This document shows positions 9,664 to 19,680 of a stretch of DNA of 64,000 bases, one piece after another; position 1 is the first letter of the stretch, and every line of letters starts with the position of its first letter. The notes under the pieces were generated by a model that saw only the letters and a list, made by a program, of their open reading frames with translations, was not told where the DNA came from and ran no database searches. The stretch is taken from positions 4,218,501 through 4,282,500 of the forward strand of contig NZ_CP042304.1 of assembly GCF_007859655.1 (NCBI RefSeq), written 5' to 3'. The position numbers and the translations under genes are program-made. The stretch comes from Devosia ginsengisoli. GTDB lineage: Bacteria > Pseudomonadota > Alphaproteobacteria > Rhizobiales > Devosiaceae.

Positions 9664-10845
9664 ATGCTCTCCCCCCAACGCCTCACCATGCTGGTCTTCT
9701 TCCTGCAGCCGATTGCCTTCGGCTCCTGGCTGCCGCGCATCCCCGATGTGCAACAGGCCCTGGGCCTGGGCCCACAAGGCCTCGCTATCGCCTTGCTCGG
9801 CCTGCCCTGCGGCACCTTGCTGACGCTGCCCTTTGCCGGCCCACTGGTCGGCAAGATCGGTCCGCGCATGGCGATCCTGGCGGGCTTCGTGCTCTATTCC
9901 ATCGCCGCTAGCCTGCCGGCCTTTGCCATGAACCCGGTCATGCTGTTCATCGCCCTGATGCTGGCGGGCTCCACCATTTCCTTCGTGGAACTCGGCCTCA
10001 ACGTGCAGGCCGATGCGGTGGAAAAAGCCACCGGCTCCGTCATCATGACCACGTCGCACGGCTTCTGGTCGGTCGGCATCATGGTCGGCAGCCTGATCGG
10101 CTCCGGCCTCGCTGCCCTTGGGCTGGAAGCGAAATGGGCGATTCTGCTGGTCGCCCTCATCGTGCTGCCTGTGGCGCTGATCGTGTCCAACGCCCTGCCG
10201 GTCTTCGCACCGGAAGCACCCAAAAGCGAGCACCAGCGCTCGGTCTGGGCCTTTCCAAGCTGGGCCCTGCTCGGCATATGCTTCTTCGTCTTCGGCATTA
10301 CCATGACCGAGGGCGCCATGGCCGACTGGTCGGCGATTTTCCTGCGTGACGCGCTGGGCGCCGAAAGCGGCATTGTCGGGCTGGGCTATTCGGTCTTCGC
10401 CATGATGGTGGCGGCCGGTCGCTTTGGCGGCGATACGCTCAAGAAGCGCTTCGGCGCGGTCAATACGGCCCGCATCTGCGGCGTGCTGGCTGTGGCCGGC
10501 GCAGCCATCCTCTTCATTGCGCCCAATACGCCCTCGGCCCTGTTCGGCTTTGCCATTATCGGCCTCGGCGTCTCTGTCGGCTTCCCGCTCGCCGTCACGG
10601 CCGCGGCCAGCCTCACCGATCGCACCGCCTCGGCCAATGTGGCCATTCTCAGCTTCGTCGCCCTGCTGGGCTTTCTCGTCGGCCCGCCGGTCATCGGCTT
10701 CGTCGCCGAACATTTCGACATGCGGCTGGGCATTGCCTGCCTCGTGCCGGTCCTGCTTGTCAGCCTGCTGCTCACTGGGCGGCTGGCGACGAAAAAGCCT
10801 GCCCCAACAGCCAATCCTGAAGCCGAAGTTCCCGGAGTGCTCTGA
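9664..10845 (+). CDS. MFS transporter
   Basis: The 393-residue membrane protein has about 12 hydrophobic helices. Its N-terminus (AFGSWLPRIPDVQQALGLGP) and the loop GPLVGKIGPRMA place it in the YbjJ/FucP-like group of the major facilitator superfamily. The start at 9664 lies close downstream of a purine tract. The stop overlaps the M81 peptidase start in TGATG, so the two are translationally coupled. The substrate is unknown. The coupling suggests export or import of a small molecule connected with the M81 enzyme. Confidence 0.88.
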   Translation: MLSPQRLTMLVFFLQPIAFGSWLPRIPDVQQALGLGPQGLAIALLGLPCGTLLTLPFAGPLVGKIGPRMAILAGFVLYSIAASLPAFAMNPVMLFIALMLAGSTISFVELGLNVQADAVEKATGSVIMTTSHGFWSVGIMVGSLIGSGLAALGLEAKWAILLVALIVLPVALIVSNALPVFAPEAPKSEHQRSVWAFPSWALLGICFFVFGITMTEGAMADWSAIFLRDALGAESGIVGLGYSVFAMMVAAGRFGGDTLKKRFGAVNTARICGVLAVAGAAILFIAPNTPSALFGFAIIGLGVSVGFPLAVTAAASLTDRTASANVAILSFVALLGFLVGPPVIGFVAEHFDMRLGIACLVPVLLVSLLLTGRLATKKPAPTANPEAEVPGVL

Positions 10846-12276
10846 TGCGCATCGCCGTTGCCGGGCTGCATACCGAATGCAGCACCTATAATCCCGTCCT
10901 CGCCCGCGAAGCCGATTTCCGCGTGCTGCGCGGCCCCGCCATGCTCAAGGACGCTTATTTCGACTTCCTGACCCATTTCCCGGCCGAGTTCATCACCGTG
11001 CTCCACGCCCGCGCCATTGCCGGCGGCCCGGTCGAGCGCGGTATCTACGAGCGCTGGAAGGCGGAAATCCTCGATGGCATCAAGGCCGCCCTGCCGCTCG
11101 ATGGCGTCTACCTCGCCATGCATGGCGCCATGTTCGTGGAAAACATGTTCGACGCCGAAGGCGACTTCATCGCCGCGGTCCGTGCCGTGGTCGGCCCCGA
11201 TGTGCTGATCGCCGCCAGCTATGACCTGCACGGCAATATCAGCCAGGCCATTGTCGACAATCTCGATATCTTCTCCACCTACCGCACCGCCCCCCCATAT
11301 CGACGTGCCCGATACGATGCGCCGCGCCGTCACCATGCTGGTGCGGGCCTTGCGCACCGGGCAGAAGCCCGTCCTGGCCTGGGCCCCCGTACCCGTCCTG
11401 CTACCGGGCGAACGCACCTGCACCCAGGACGAGCCGGCGCGCAGTTTCTACTCCCAGTTGCAGGCAGTCGAAGACCCGACCGGCATCTGGGATGCCTCCT
11501 TCCAGGTCGGCTATGTCTGGGCCGACGAACCCCGCGCCACCGCCTGTGCCGTCGTCACCGGCACCGACCGCACGGCCATGGAGGCCGCCGCCCACCACCT
11601 GGCGCAGGATTACTGGGATATCCGCGAAGGTTTCGTCTTCGGCACCAAAGTCGGCTCGATCGAGGAATGCGTCGCCTGGGCCATGGCATCAGGCACCGGC
11701 CCGGCCGTCCTGGCGGAATCGGGCGACAACCCCACTGGCGGCGGCGTCGGCGACCGCGCCGAAGTGCTGGCCGAACTCATCGCGCGCAACGCGCAGGGCG
11801 TGGTCTTTGCCGGCATCGCCGACCGCGCCGCCACCGACGCCGCCTATGCCGCCGGCATCAGCAAATCACTCGCCCTCCACATCGGCGCCAGCCTCGACAC
11901 ATCGAGCAAGCCGGTCGAGGCGGAAGCCGAGGTGCTCTTCCTGCTCGAAACCGACAATGCCCTGCTGCGCGAAGCCGTGGTGCGCATCGGCGGCATCGAC
12001 CTGGTGCTGACCGCCCGCCGTCGCCCCTTCCACAATATGGTGGATTTCGCCCGCCTCGGCCTCGATCCGCGCAAAGCCAGAATCGTCGTGGTCAAGTCAG
12101 GCTATCTCTCGCCCGATCTCGGCCCCATCGCCAATCCCAGCCTCATGGCCCTGTCGCCGGGCGTGGTGGACCAGTTCGTCGAGCGGCTTGAGCGCCGGCA
12201 TAAATCCGTGCCGCAATACCCGTTCGACACCGATTTTGCCTTCACCCCCCAGGTGCTCTGGTCAAAACGCGCGTAA
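10845..12276 (+). CDS. M81 family metallopeptidase (MlrC-like), frameshifted
   Basis: MlrC-type proteins are zinc enzymes named for hydrolysis of linearised microcystin, but most members act on unknown substrates. The first frame, from ATG 10845, encodes the start (HTECSTYNP), HGAM and the metal-binding YDLHGN. The frame breaks within the C run at 11290-11296. The second frame continues with the metal-binding PHID and the rest of the family domain to 12276. Removing one C gives YRTAPHIDVPDT, the expected family sequence, so this is a +1 error or a very recent mutation. As written the product would be a chimera ending at 12191. Total length if repaired is about 476 residues. Confidence 0.88.
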
Positions 12277-12330
12277 CCTAATCGCACCCCGATGCGTTCC
12301 GGCAGGGACGACAATCATCGGGAGCATGCA

Positions 12331-13110
12331 ATGGAATTCCCAGGCAAGGTGGCGCTGGTGACCGGCGCCGGTTCGGGCATCGGCAAGGCGACGGCTCTGC
12401 GGCTGGCCGCGGGCGGCGCCCGCGTCGTGGTGCTCAGCCGCACCGCCGACGAAATCGAAGCCACCCGCGACCAGATTGTCGGCTCCGGCGGTGCCGCTCT
12501 GGCGGTCACGGCCGATGTGTCCGACGCCAGCGAAATGCAGACCGCCATCGAGCGCACCATCGCCGCTTATAACCGGCTCGACATCGTCGTGGCCAATGCC
12601 GGCATCAACGGCATGTGGGCGCCCATCGACGAGCTGACCCCGGACGAGTGGGACCAGACCATGCATGTCAACCTGCGCGGCACCTATCTCACGCTGCATT
12701 TCGCCGTGCCCCATCTCAGGCACGAGGGCGGCGCCGTGGTCATCGTCTCCTCGATCAACGGCAATCGCACCTTCACCACGGCCGGCGCCACCGCCTATTC
12801 AGCCACCAAGGCCGCCCAACTCGCCATGACCAAGCAACTGGCGTTGGAACTGGGCAAGCACCGCATTCGCGTCAACGCCGTCTGCCCCGGCGCCATCGAC
12901 ACCGAAATCTGGGACAATACCGACAAGCGCAACGTCGAATCCGTGGCCATTCCCGTCAAATGGCCCGAGGGACAGATCCCCATAACCGGCGGCAAGCCCG
13001 GCCGCCCCGAAGATGTGGCCGACGTCATCGCCTTCCTCGCCTCCGACGCCGCCCGCCACGTCACCGGCGTGCCGGTCTATATCGACGGCGGCCAGTCGCT
13101 GCTGCGCTAG
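12331..13110 (+). CDS. SDR family NAD(P)-dependent oxidoreductase
   Basis: The 259-residue classical short-chain dehydrogenase has TGAGSGIG at about 11-18, NAG, catalytic Ser in SSINGN and the YSATK catalytic motif. The late CPGAIDTEIW segment and the C-terminal VTGVPVYIDGGQS end are typical. I chose the ATG at 12331 because GGGAGC lies eight bases upstream and the protein then starts at the Rossmann fold. It follows the M81 gene by 54 bases in the same direction. The substrate is unknown. Confidence 0.92.
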   Translation: MEFPGKVALVTGAGSGIGKATALRLAAGGARVVVLSRTADEIEATRDQIVGSGGAALAVTADVSDASEMQTAIERTIAAYNRLDIVVANAGINGMWAPIDELTPDEWDQTMHVNLRGTYLTLHFAVPHLRHEGGAVVIVSSINGNRTFTTAGATAYSATKAAQLAMTKQLALELGKHRIRVNAVCPGAIDTEIWDNTDKRNVESVAIPVKWPEGQIPITGGKPGRPEDVADVIAFLASDAARHVTGVPVYIDGGQSLLR

Positions 13111-13113
13111 TCC

Positions 13114-13157
13114 CAGTAGCCCTCATGGTGAGCCCGTCGAACCACGAGGGCGTGGCA
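13114..13157. repeat. Class A palindromic repeat, single truncated copy
   Basis: AGTAGCCCTCATGGTGAGC is joined directly to CGTCGAACCACGAGGGCGTGGCAC, so this is one arm with an internal deletion compared with the paired copies. It sits between the convergent SDR and TRAP genes. Confidence 0.8.
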
Positions 13158-13171
13158 CAAAGCCTCCGCCC

Positions 13172-14476
13172 CTACCGCAGCATATTCGGCAGGAAGAGCA
13201 CGATATCGGGGAAGGTCACGATGGCCGTCACCACCACCAGGTCGGCCAGCAGGAACAATGTGACGCCCTTGAACACATCGGTCAGCGAGGCATATTCGCC
13301 GGCCACGTTTCGGATGACGAAGACATTCATGCCCAATGGCGGCGTGATCATGCCGATTTCCAGCAGCTTCACCAGGAACACGCCGAACCAGACCATGTTG
13401 ATATTCTGCGCGTCGAGCACCGGCATCAGCACCGGCAGGGTCACCAGCATGGCGCCGAACGGCTCCATGAACATGCCCAGGATCAGGTAGATCACCACGA
13501 TGACGAACATCAGTTCGAAATAGTTGAGCTCGAACCCCTGTACCGCGCCGCTGATCAGTCCGGCCACCCCGCTGAGCCCGAGGAAGCGCGTGAACATCAC
13601 CGCGCCGACGCCGATGATGAACAGCGACGCACAGGTGCCCAGCGTTTCAAGGATCGACTGGCGCAGCACATGCCAGTTCAGCCTTCCGGTAATGGCCACG
13701 AGCCCGATGGCCCCCGCCGCGCCCACAGCCCCCGCTTCGGTGGCCGTGAACAGCCCCGAGAACAGCCCGCCGAATACCAGCGCGATGAGCACCAGGATCG
13801 GCCATACCGCCAGCATGACCTTGCGCCCATCGAGATCGTCGATCCCCACCGCTCGCGCCGGAATGATGTCCTTGCGCAGCCAGGCGACCAGCATGATGAC
13901 CACGATATAGCTGGCGGCGGTGAGCAGCCCCACCGAAACCCCGCCCATGAACACGCTGGTGACAGACGTCTCGGCAAAGACGCCATAGATAATCATCAGG
14001 ATCGATGGTGGGATCAGCGCCCCGATCGTGCCGCCGGCGGCCAGCGCCCCGGTAGCGAAGCTCGGCTTGTAGCCGGCCCGCACCATTTCGGGGATGGCGA
14101 TACGCCCCAGCGAGGCCGCGGTGGCCAGACTCGATCCGCAGACCGAGGCAAAGCCCGAACAGGCCACGATGGCGGCAATACCCAGCCCGCCCGGCACCTT
14201 GCGCAGCCCCAGCTTGGCTGCATCGAACAGCCCCGATGTGAGCCCGCCATGATAGGCGATGAACCCCATCAGCAGGAACATCGGCACCGCCGACAGCGTC
14301 CAGCTCGCGATGAATTCATAAGGCGTATTGGCCAGCACGCCGATAGCGGGCGCCAGCCCCAGCATGGCCCATACGCCGACAAAGGCGATGGCCATCATGG
14401 CGATGGCGATCGGCACCTGCAGCGCCAGCAGCACGAACAGGAAGGCGAGGCCGGCAAGGCCCAGTGTCAGGTTCAT
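13172..14476 (-). CDS. TRAP transporter large permease (DctM-like)
   Basis: The 434-residue protein has about 12 hydrophobic segments and the DctM pattern (ASVCGSSLATAASLGRIAIPEM, GTIGALIPPSI). It forms the sodium-coupled translocation subunit with the DctQ-like protein. The ATG at 14476 overlaps the DctQ stop in ATGA. The frame to 14638 contains an unlikely hydrophilic leader and is not used. Its neighbours suggest an aromatic acid as substrate, as with the TRAP systems beside hydroxycinnamate genes in other alphaproteobacteria. Confidence 0.95.
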   Translation of the reverse strand: MNLTLGLAGLAFLFVLLALQVPIAIAMMAIAFVGVWAMLGLAPAIGVLANTPYEFIASWTLSAVPMFLLMGFIAYHGGLTSGLFDAAKLGLRKVPGGLGIAAIVACSGFASVCGSSLATAASLGRIAIPEMVRAGYKPSFATGALAAGGTIGALIPPSILMIIYGVFAETSVTSVFMGGVSVGLLTAASYIVVIMLVAWLRKDIIPARAVGIDDLDGRKVMLAVWPILVLIALVFGGLFSGLFTATEAGAVGAAGAIGLVAITGRLNWHVLRQSILETLGTCASLFIIGVGAVMFTRFLGLSGVAGLISGAVQGFELNYFELMFVIVVIYLILGMFMEPFGAMLVTLPVLMPVLDAQNINMVWFGVFLVKLLEIGMITPPLGMNVFVIRNVAGEYASLTDVFKGVTLFLLADLVVVTAIVTFPDIVLFLPNMLR

Positions 14477-14970
14477 TTCGCTGTTCCTTGCTTGGGCATC
14501 AGGCCCCGATAGAGCGTCACCACGGCCGCCAGCCCGAAGCCGACCGGCAGCACGAAATAGCTGGGCCAGACCGGGATGGCGACGCTGAGCGAAATGACGA
14601 AGCTGCGGGCGGAAAATTCGCGCATCGCCACCAGCCACGTCGTGTAGGTGAGCATCGCATAGACGCCGGCGGTCACCAGGGCCACGAAGATTTCGTTGAT
14701 GCGGCCCACGCGGCCCTTCATCAGAAAGGCAAAGATTTCGATCGAGATCATGTCGCCGCGCCGCTCCGCCCAGGCGATGGGCAGGAAGGCGATGAGGATC
14801 ATGTAATAATAGGACACGATCTCCACCGTCGCCGGAACCGGCGCATGGCTGAACTGCCGCATGATGACATAGGCGGTGATATGCACCAGCATGGCCACCA
14901 CGCCGATGGCGCCCACCAGCGCCAGGCCGTCGCTTATCCGGACGACGAGCCGGTCGAGACTCTCGCGCAT
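14473..14970 (-). CDS. TRAP transporter small permease (DctQ-like)
   Basis: A 165-residue protein with four hydrophobic helices and the DctQ pattern (WAERRGDMISIEIF) is the small membrane subunit of the TRAP system. It overlaps the large permease by four bases and follows the binding protein by 71 bases, in the standard P-Q-M order on the minus strand. Confidence 0.93.
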   Translation of the reverse strand: MRESLDRLVVRISDGLALVGAIGVVAMLVHITAYVIMRQFSHAPVPATVEIVSYYYMILIAFLPIAWAERRGDMISIEIFAFLMKGRVGRINEIFVALVTAGVYAMLTYTTWLVAMREFSARSFVISLSVAIPVWPSYFVLPVGFGLAAVVTLYRGLMPKQGTAK

Positions 14971-15041
14971 CGTTTCAACTCCACGCAGTCGGATGGGGAG
15001 GAAGGCCCGCGGGCAGGGTCAGCACCCCGCGGGCCCGTGGC

Positions 15042-16163
15042 TCAGAGGCCGTAGGTGGACCAGTCCACCTTGTCCCAGACTTCCGTCTGCACCGCGGCGG
15101 CGATGGCATCGACATCGCCATTGGCGGCGTCGGTAATGCCCGTCCACTTTTCGACCAGCGCCTGGAAGCGGGCGATCTTGTCGGCCGCGCCGGTCACCCC
15201 GAGCTGGCTTTCCGCCACCGTCACCGCATCGGCGACATCGCTGAAGCGGAACTCGTTGGTGGCGTCGAGCAGGTCCTGGTCGGGCTGGATGATTTCGATA
15301 CCGGCATCGAGCGCAGCCTGTCGGGCGGCAGCCGCCCGGTCATAGCCCCAGCTCTGGGTGAACAGCGCACTGGACCGGTTGGCGGCCCGGGCAAAGTCGG
15401 CCCGCAATTCCGGCGTCAGCTCGGCCCAGGTCCCGCTGGCCACGGTGAAGTTGGACGTGGTGTGATAGGTGCCGAGCGGCACGTCGATAATGTATTTGGC
15501 CACATCCACCAGGCGATAAGAGATCAGGTCCGACACCGAAGCCATGGTGCCGTCGAGCACGCCCTGCGACATGGATTCGAATGTGTCGCTGACCGGCACC
15601 TGCGCCGGCGCCGCGCCGAGCGCCTCGGCCCAGCGGGCATAGGGCGTGCCGCCCGAGCGCAGCCGCAGCCCCTGCAGGTCGGCCAGCGACTGGACCGGCT
15701 TGGTGGTCAGCAGCACATAGATGTCGGACGAACCGGCGCCGACGAACACGCCGCCCATGGCCTTGAACTCGGCCTGGCATTCTTCGCAGGTCACGACATA
15801 TTCGGTCACCGCCGCGCCCATGGCATGGGGCGTGGTGGCGAGGAAGGCCAGATCGGCCGTCAGCACCGTATTGGGCAGGTCGCCGGCGGCGAAGAGCGGC
15901 AGCACATTGCCCACTTCGGCCAGCGAGGATTGCAGAGCCTGCTTGACGGCGACGATGCCGACCACTTCGGGGCCGATCATCAGGCCCGTCAGCTCGCCAT
16001 CGGTCTCCTCGGGCAGGAATTCCATGAAACTGTTATACATCGGGTCCGTCGCCGGATGGGCCGGCGGCGCTCCCGAGGCGAGGCGCAATTCGCGCGCCTC
16101 CGCGGTGCCGGCGGCAAGCGCCGCCAGCGACGCAACTGCAAGCAGTCTGGTCAGGTTATTCAT
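15042..16163 (-). CDS. TRAP transporter substrate-binding protein (DctP-like)
   Basis: The 373-residue periplasmic protein has a signal peptide (LLAVASLAALAAGTAEA, cut before RELRLASG) and a DctP domain. The segment SLADLQGLRLRSGG holds the conserved arginine that binds substrate carboxylates. Two cysteines in CEEC near residue 128 may form a disulfide and are unusual. It is the first TRAP gene and follows the amidohydrolase by 80 bases. An aromatic carboxylate ligand is inferred from the surrounding CoA pathway genes. Confidence 0.93.
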   Translation of the reverse strand: MNNLTRLLAVASLAALAAGTAEARELRLASGAPPAHPATDPMYNSFMEFLPEETDGELTGLMIGPEVVGIVAVKQALQSSLAEVGNVLPLFAAGDLPNTVLTADLAFLATTPHAMGAAVTEYVVTCEECQAEFKAMGGVFVGAGSSDIYVLLTTKPVQSLADLQGLRLRSGGTPYARWAEALGAAPAQVPVSDTFESMSQGVLDGTMASVSDLISYRLVDVAKYIIDVPLGTYHTTSNFTVASGTWAELTPELRADFARAANRSSALFTQSWGYDRAAAARQAALDAGIEIIQPDQDLLDATNEFRFSDVADAVTVAESQLGVTGAADKIARFQALVEKWTGITDAANGDVDAIAAAVQTEVWDKVDWSTYGL

Positions 16164-16243
16164 CTGTGTCCTCCCGCGGCCGGGTGTCCGGCCGCACTCT
16201 CTTGGTTTCTAGTCTCGAGCCGCTTTTCCGCGGTCTTCTTGGG

Positions 16244-17122
16244 TTAGAATCCGAGCAGGCGGCGTGCGTTCTCCTTGAGGATCAACGGACGAACCTCCGG
16301 CTTTATGTCGAGTTTCTCGAAATCGGCGAGCCAGCGATCGGGCAGGATGGCGGGCCAGTCCGAACCGAACAGCATGCGGTTCTTGAGCAGGCTGTTGGCG
16401 TATTTGATCAGGATCGGCGGGAAGTATTTCGGCGACCAGCCGCTGAGGTCGATGTAGACATTGGGCTTGTGCGTGGCGACGGCCAAAGCCTCCTCCTGCC
16501 AGGGAAAGGAGGGGTGGGCCATGATGATCTTGAGATCGGGAAAGTCCGCCGCCACGTCGTCGATACACATCGGATTGGAATATTTGAGCCGCAGCCCGTA
16601 GCCGCCGCGCATGCCCGCGCCGACGCCCGTCTGGCCGGTATGGAACAGGGCCGGCAGGCCGGCCTCCTGGATGACCTCGTAGAGCGGATAGGCCGCGCGA
16701 TCATTGGGATAAAAGGCTTGGTAGGTGGGGTGGAACTTGAAGCCCCGCACACCGAAATCGCTGATCAGCCGGCGCGCCTCGCGCACCCCCATCTTGCCCT
16801 TGGCCGGATCGATGGAGGCGAAGGGTATGAGCACATCGGAATGCTCGGCCGCCAGCGTGGCAATCTCTTCGTTATTGTAGCGGCGATGGCCTGTGGCCGC
16901 CTCCGCATCGACATGGAAGATCACCGCAGCGATGCGGCGCTGCCGATAGTATTCGGCCGTTTCCGGAATGGTCGGCGGAGCTTTGAAGGGCGAGTGGAAA
17001 TACTGCGCCATGGCCTGCTGCAGATCATCATAGCCGTCATCGGCATGCATGCCGCAGGCTTCCTCGGCATGCGTGTGGAAGTCGATCGCCACCATGTCGT
17101 CGAGGTTGAGCGGCCCAGCCAT
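16244..17122 (-). CDS. Amidohydrolase family protein (amidohydrolase_2)
   Basis: The 292-residue TIM-barrel hydrolase has the N-terminal metal motif DFHTHAEE, a mid-barrel FHTGQTG, AHPSFPW and the final metal aspartate in LFGSDWP. Family relatives include decarboxylases and hydrolases of aromatic acids. In hydroxycinnamate clusters a protein of this type has been associated with cleavage of the aryl beta-ketoacyl-CoA; assigning that step here is inference. The ATG at 17122 overlaps the MarR stop in TGATG and has GGAGG at good spacing. A GTG one codon earlier is possible. Confidence 0.88.
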   Translation of the reverse strand: MAGPLNLDDMVAIDFHTHAEEACGMHADDGYDDLQQAMAQYFHSPFKAPPTIPETAEYYRQRRIAAVIFHVDAEAATGHRRYNNEEIATLAAEHSDVLIPFASIDPAKGKMGVREARRLISDFGVRGFKFHPTYQAFYPNDRAAYPLYEVIQEAGLPALFHTGQTGVGAGMRGGYGLRLKYSNPMCIDDVAADFPDLKIIMAHPSFPWQEEALAVATHKPNVYIDLSGWSPKYFPPILIKYANSLLKNRMLFGSDWPAILPDRWLADFEKLDIKPEVRPLILKENARRLLGF

Positions 17123-17613
17123 CACTTGACCTCCGGCCAGCCGGCAATCTTGCGCGACAGGGCAATGAGCTGGGCATGCTCCGCGTCATCGAGCATCGAG
17201 AGCGCTTCCCGGTCCGAGCGGTACATCTTCTCCGCCGTGGCATCGATCTGCTTCTTGCCGGCCTCGGTCACGCTGAGCACCACCGAGCGGCGGTCGTCAT
17301 GCGGAATGTGCCGGGCGATCAGGCCCCGATCCTCCAGCGCCCGCACCAGCTTGGTCATGTTGGACCACTTGATCTTGAGCACGTCGGCCAGCACGCCCTG
17401 CCGGATACCCGGATTTTCCGACAAAGCCAGCAGCACGGTGAATTCGGAAATCCGGATTTCGCTCTCGCCGAACACGGTGAAGAAGCGCTCGAAGGCGGAG
17501 AGCTGGGCAATGCGCAGCACGAAGCCGCCCGATTTCTCGAGCTCGCCCAGCGAGACGGCGGCTTTTCCGCCCACGCCTTCCACGTCCTCTTCGTCGAGCT
17601 TACGGACCGCCAT
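17122..17613 (-). CDS. MarR family transcriptional regulator (CouR/HcaR-like by context)
   Basis: The 163-residue protein has a MarR winged helix at about 55-125 (GVLADVLKIKWSNMTKLVRALEDRG and the wing HDDRRSVVLSVTEAGK). MarR proteins at hydroxycinnamate loci are relieved by the CoA thioester of the substrate. It leads the operon with the amidohydrolase and TRAP genes. The ATG at 17613 has GGAGAAG upstream; a GTG directly before it is an alternative. Candidate operators are the 17816-17850 palindrome in its own upstream region and the 22321-22352 inverted repeat between the ligase and crotonase. Confidence 0.88.
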   Translation of the reverse strand: MAVRKLDEEDVEGVGGKAAVSLGELEKSGGFVLRIAQLSAFERFFTVFGESEIRISEFTVLLALSENPGIRQGVLADVLKIKWSNMTKLVRALEDRGLIARHIPHDDRRSVVLSVTEAGKKQIDATAEKMYRSDREALSMLDDAEHAQLIALSRKIAGWPEVK

Positions 17614-17815
17614 CACTTCACTTCTCCAGGTTTCTCGGATGCCGGCGTCCCGGCACGGGCAGCGACAGTTACGACGACAGGACCGGCCAGAACCAGCCCG
17701 CCCGGTGCCGCAGATATCGCCCTATGGCGCCATCGCGGCATGATGCTGCGGAAATCTGCCCCTCGTCGGCCCCGCGCTCCGGTGTCCCCCAACCCCGGCT
17801 TTCATGCGTCCCGAC

Positions 17816-17850
17816 ATTGTTCATTTTCAAATTATTCTGAAATAAACAAT
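17816..17850. promoter_or_regulatory. Inverted repeat ATTGTTCATTT / AAATAAACAAT, candidate MarR operator
   Basis: ATTGTTCATTTTC and TGAAATAAACAAT face each other around an AT-rich centre and match at 11 of 13 positions. It is the only AT-rich stretch in the 468-base gap 17614-18081 and sits about 200 bases upstream of the MarR start. The remainder of the gap holds a class B repeat (17934-18040) and no supportable gene. Confidence 0.55.
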
Positions 17851-17933
17851 CTGCCGTCAAGGGGGAAATCGATGCCATGCCCGGAAATCCGGCTGCCTAT
17901 ATCGACCTTCTCCGTGCATCCGGTGCGTGGACA

Positions 17934-18040
17934 CCCCCACTCTTGATCCCTCCCCACAAGGGGGAGGGAGACGATGAACGCTGGCATTTGAGCTGGCGCC
18001 TCCCTCCCCTTGATGGGGAGGGATTGAGGGTGGGGTGACG
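17934..18040. repeat. Class B palindromic repeat (TCCCTCCCC..GGGGAGGGA type)
   Basis: Two hairpin units CCCTCCCCACAAGGGGGAGGG and CCTCCCCTTGATGGGGAGG lie in an outer inverted frame CCCACTCTTGATC / GATTGAGGGTGGGG. Close relatives occur at 23200-23458, 27990-28096, 33167-33268 and 50475-50588. Confidence 0.85.
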
Positions 18041-18081
18041 GGAGCCACAGAAGTGCAAAATGAACATCCGGAAATCCGGGC

Positions 18082-19680
18082 TTAGGCGCAGCGCGCCGCA
18101 TGCATTGCATAGCGCGCCACCTGCATCCGCAGCGCTTCTACCGCCCCGATGCGAAAAGCCATCACGCCCGACACCGCCGCCCAGCCGGCGCGCATATAGC
18201 TGTCGGCGCGATAAAGACCCGCCTCGGCATCACCCCGCATCACCATCATCCGCCCGCTCAACGCCTCGAACCCGTCGAGCAAGGCGCCCACCACCTCGGC
18301 CTCGTCGGTTCGCGCATCGGCAATCTCGCCCCGTGCCCGCCGCAGGAACATCGCCAGTCCGCGCCCCTCGTCGCGCCACAGCCGGCGGGTCAGAAAATCC
18401 ACCCCCTGCATGCCGGTCGTGCCCTCATAGATGGCCATGACGCGGGCATCGCGCAGATATTGCTCCAGCGGATAATCGCGCGTGTAGCCGGCTCCGCCCA
18501 GCACCTGCATGGCAGCATGGGCCGCATCGAAACCCGTCTCGGCTCCAAAGGTCTTGATCAGCGGCAGCATCCAGCTGGCGAAATCGCCCAGCGCCGCATC
18601 GCCCTCCAGCCGCGCCAGGTCCATGACAGTCGCCAATTCCAGCACGGCGGCGCGCAAAATTTCGGTGCCGGACCTTATATCGTGCAATTGCCTGATCACA
18701 TCCGCATGGCCGCCAATGGTCGGCGGCGCCATGTCCGGCCGTCCGCCCTGCCGGCGCTGCCCGGCATAATCCTCGGCAATGTCGGCCGCCCCCGAGGCAA
18801 TCCCCAGCCCTTGGCAGCCGGTATGCAGCCGCATCGGTTCGATCATGGCGAATAGTTGCGACAGGCCGCGTCCTTCCGCGCCCAGCAACACCCCCTTCGC
18901 CCCGCGAAAGCGCATGGCGCAGGTCGGCGAGCCATGCAGTCCCAGCTTCTCCTCGATGCGCTCCACCGTCACCCCATTGGGCGCGCCATCCATATGGTCG
19001 GGCACCAGGAACAGGCTCAGCCCGCTCCTCCCCGGCTGGTCATTGCTGCGCGCCAGCAGGCAATGGCCGATGCGCCCGGCCATGTCGTGATCGCCAAAGG
19101 AAATCCAGATTTTCTGCCCGCTGATCAGCCACTGCCCATCGCGCAGCTCCGCCCTGGTGCGGATGCGCCCGATATCCGAACCCGCCTCCGGTTCGGAAAT
19201 GCAGATCGTCGCCGCCCATTCGCCCGCAACCAGCTTCGGCCCCCATTCCGCGGCCGTATCCGCATCGGCAGCCTCGGCCAGCAGATGAATAGCCCCGCGC
19301 GTCGCTCCCGCCGCCATCATCAGCGCCATGCAGCCACGATCGAATAGCGGCCCGCACGCCGCCTGCAGCGTCAGCGGAATATCCTGCCCGCCAAATGCCG
19401 CCGGCGCATCGATCCCCAGCCAGCCCGCTTCGGCATATTGCCGAAAACCCTCGGCAAAACCCGGCGGCAGCTTCACCCGCCCATCCACTATCCTCGCACC
19501 CACCCGGTCGCCCACCGGATTGAGCGGCGCCAGCACGCTCTCGGCAAATCCGGCCGCTGCTTCGAGCATGGTGGCCACGATCACATCGTCGCAATCGGGC
19601 CGCAGCGCCTGGATGCGCCGCCAGCCCGGCGTCAGCGCCAGCGTGGCAAGCGTACGCTGGGCCTGCTCGGCAAAGCTCAT
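18082..19680 (-). CDS. Acyl-CoA dehydrogenase (DmdC/FadE-like)
   Basis: The 532-residue flavoenzyme has ACAD substrate and FAD motifs ([26 protein letters not shown]) and the catalytic glutamate in the C-terminal YEGTTGMQ, the pattern of the longer DmdC-like subgroup. It would introduce an alpha,beta double bond in an acyl-CoA. In this context it may convert a phenylpropionyl-CoA to a cinnamoyl-CoA, feeding the crotonase. The ATG at 19680 overlaps the SDR stop in ATGA. A longer frame to 20190 reads through the SDR out of frame and is not the gene. Confidence 0.9.
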   Translation of the reverse strand: MSFAEQAQRTLATLALTPGWRRIQALRPDCDDVIVATMLEAAAGFAESVLAPLNPVGDRVGARIVDGRVKLPPGFAEGFRQYAEAGWLGIDAPAAFGGQDIPLTLQAACGPLFDRGCMALMMAAGATRGAIHLLAEAADADTAAEWGPKLVAGEWAATICISEPEAGSDIGRIRTRAELRDGQWLISGQKIWISFGDHDMAGRIGHCLLARSNDQPGRSGLSLFLVPDHMDGAPNGVTVERIEEKLGLHGSPTCAMRFRGAKGVLLGAEGRGLSQLFAMIEPMRLHTGCQGLGIASGAADIAEDYAGQRRQGGRPDMAPPTIGGHADVIRQLHDIRSGTEILRAAVLELATVMDLARLEGDAALGDFASWMLPLIKTFGAETGFDAAHAAMQVLGGAGYTRDYPLEQYLRDARVMAIYEGTTGMQGVDFLTRRLWRDEGRGLAMFLRRARGEIADARTDEAEVVGALLDGFEALSGRMMVMRGDAEAGLYRADSYMRAGWAAVSGVMAFRIGAVEALRMQVARYAMHAARCA

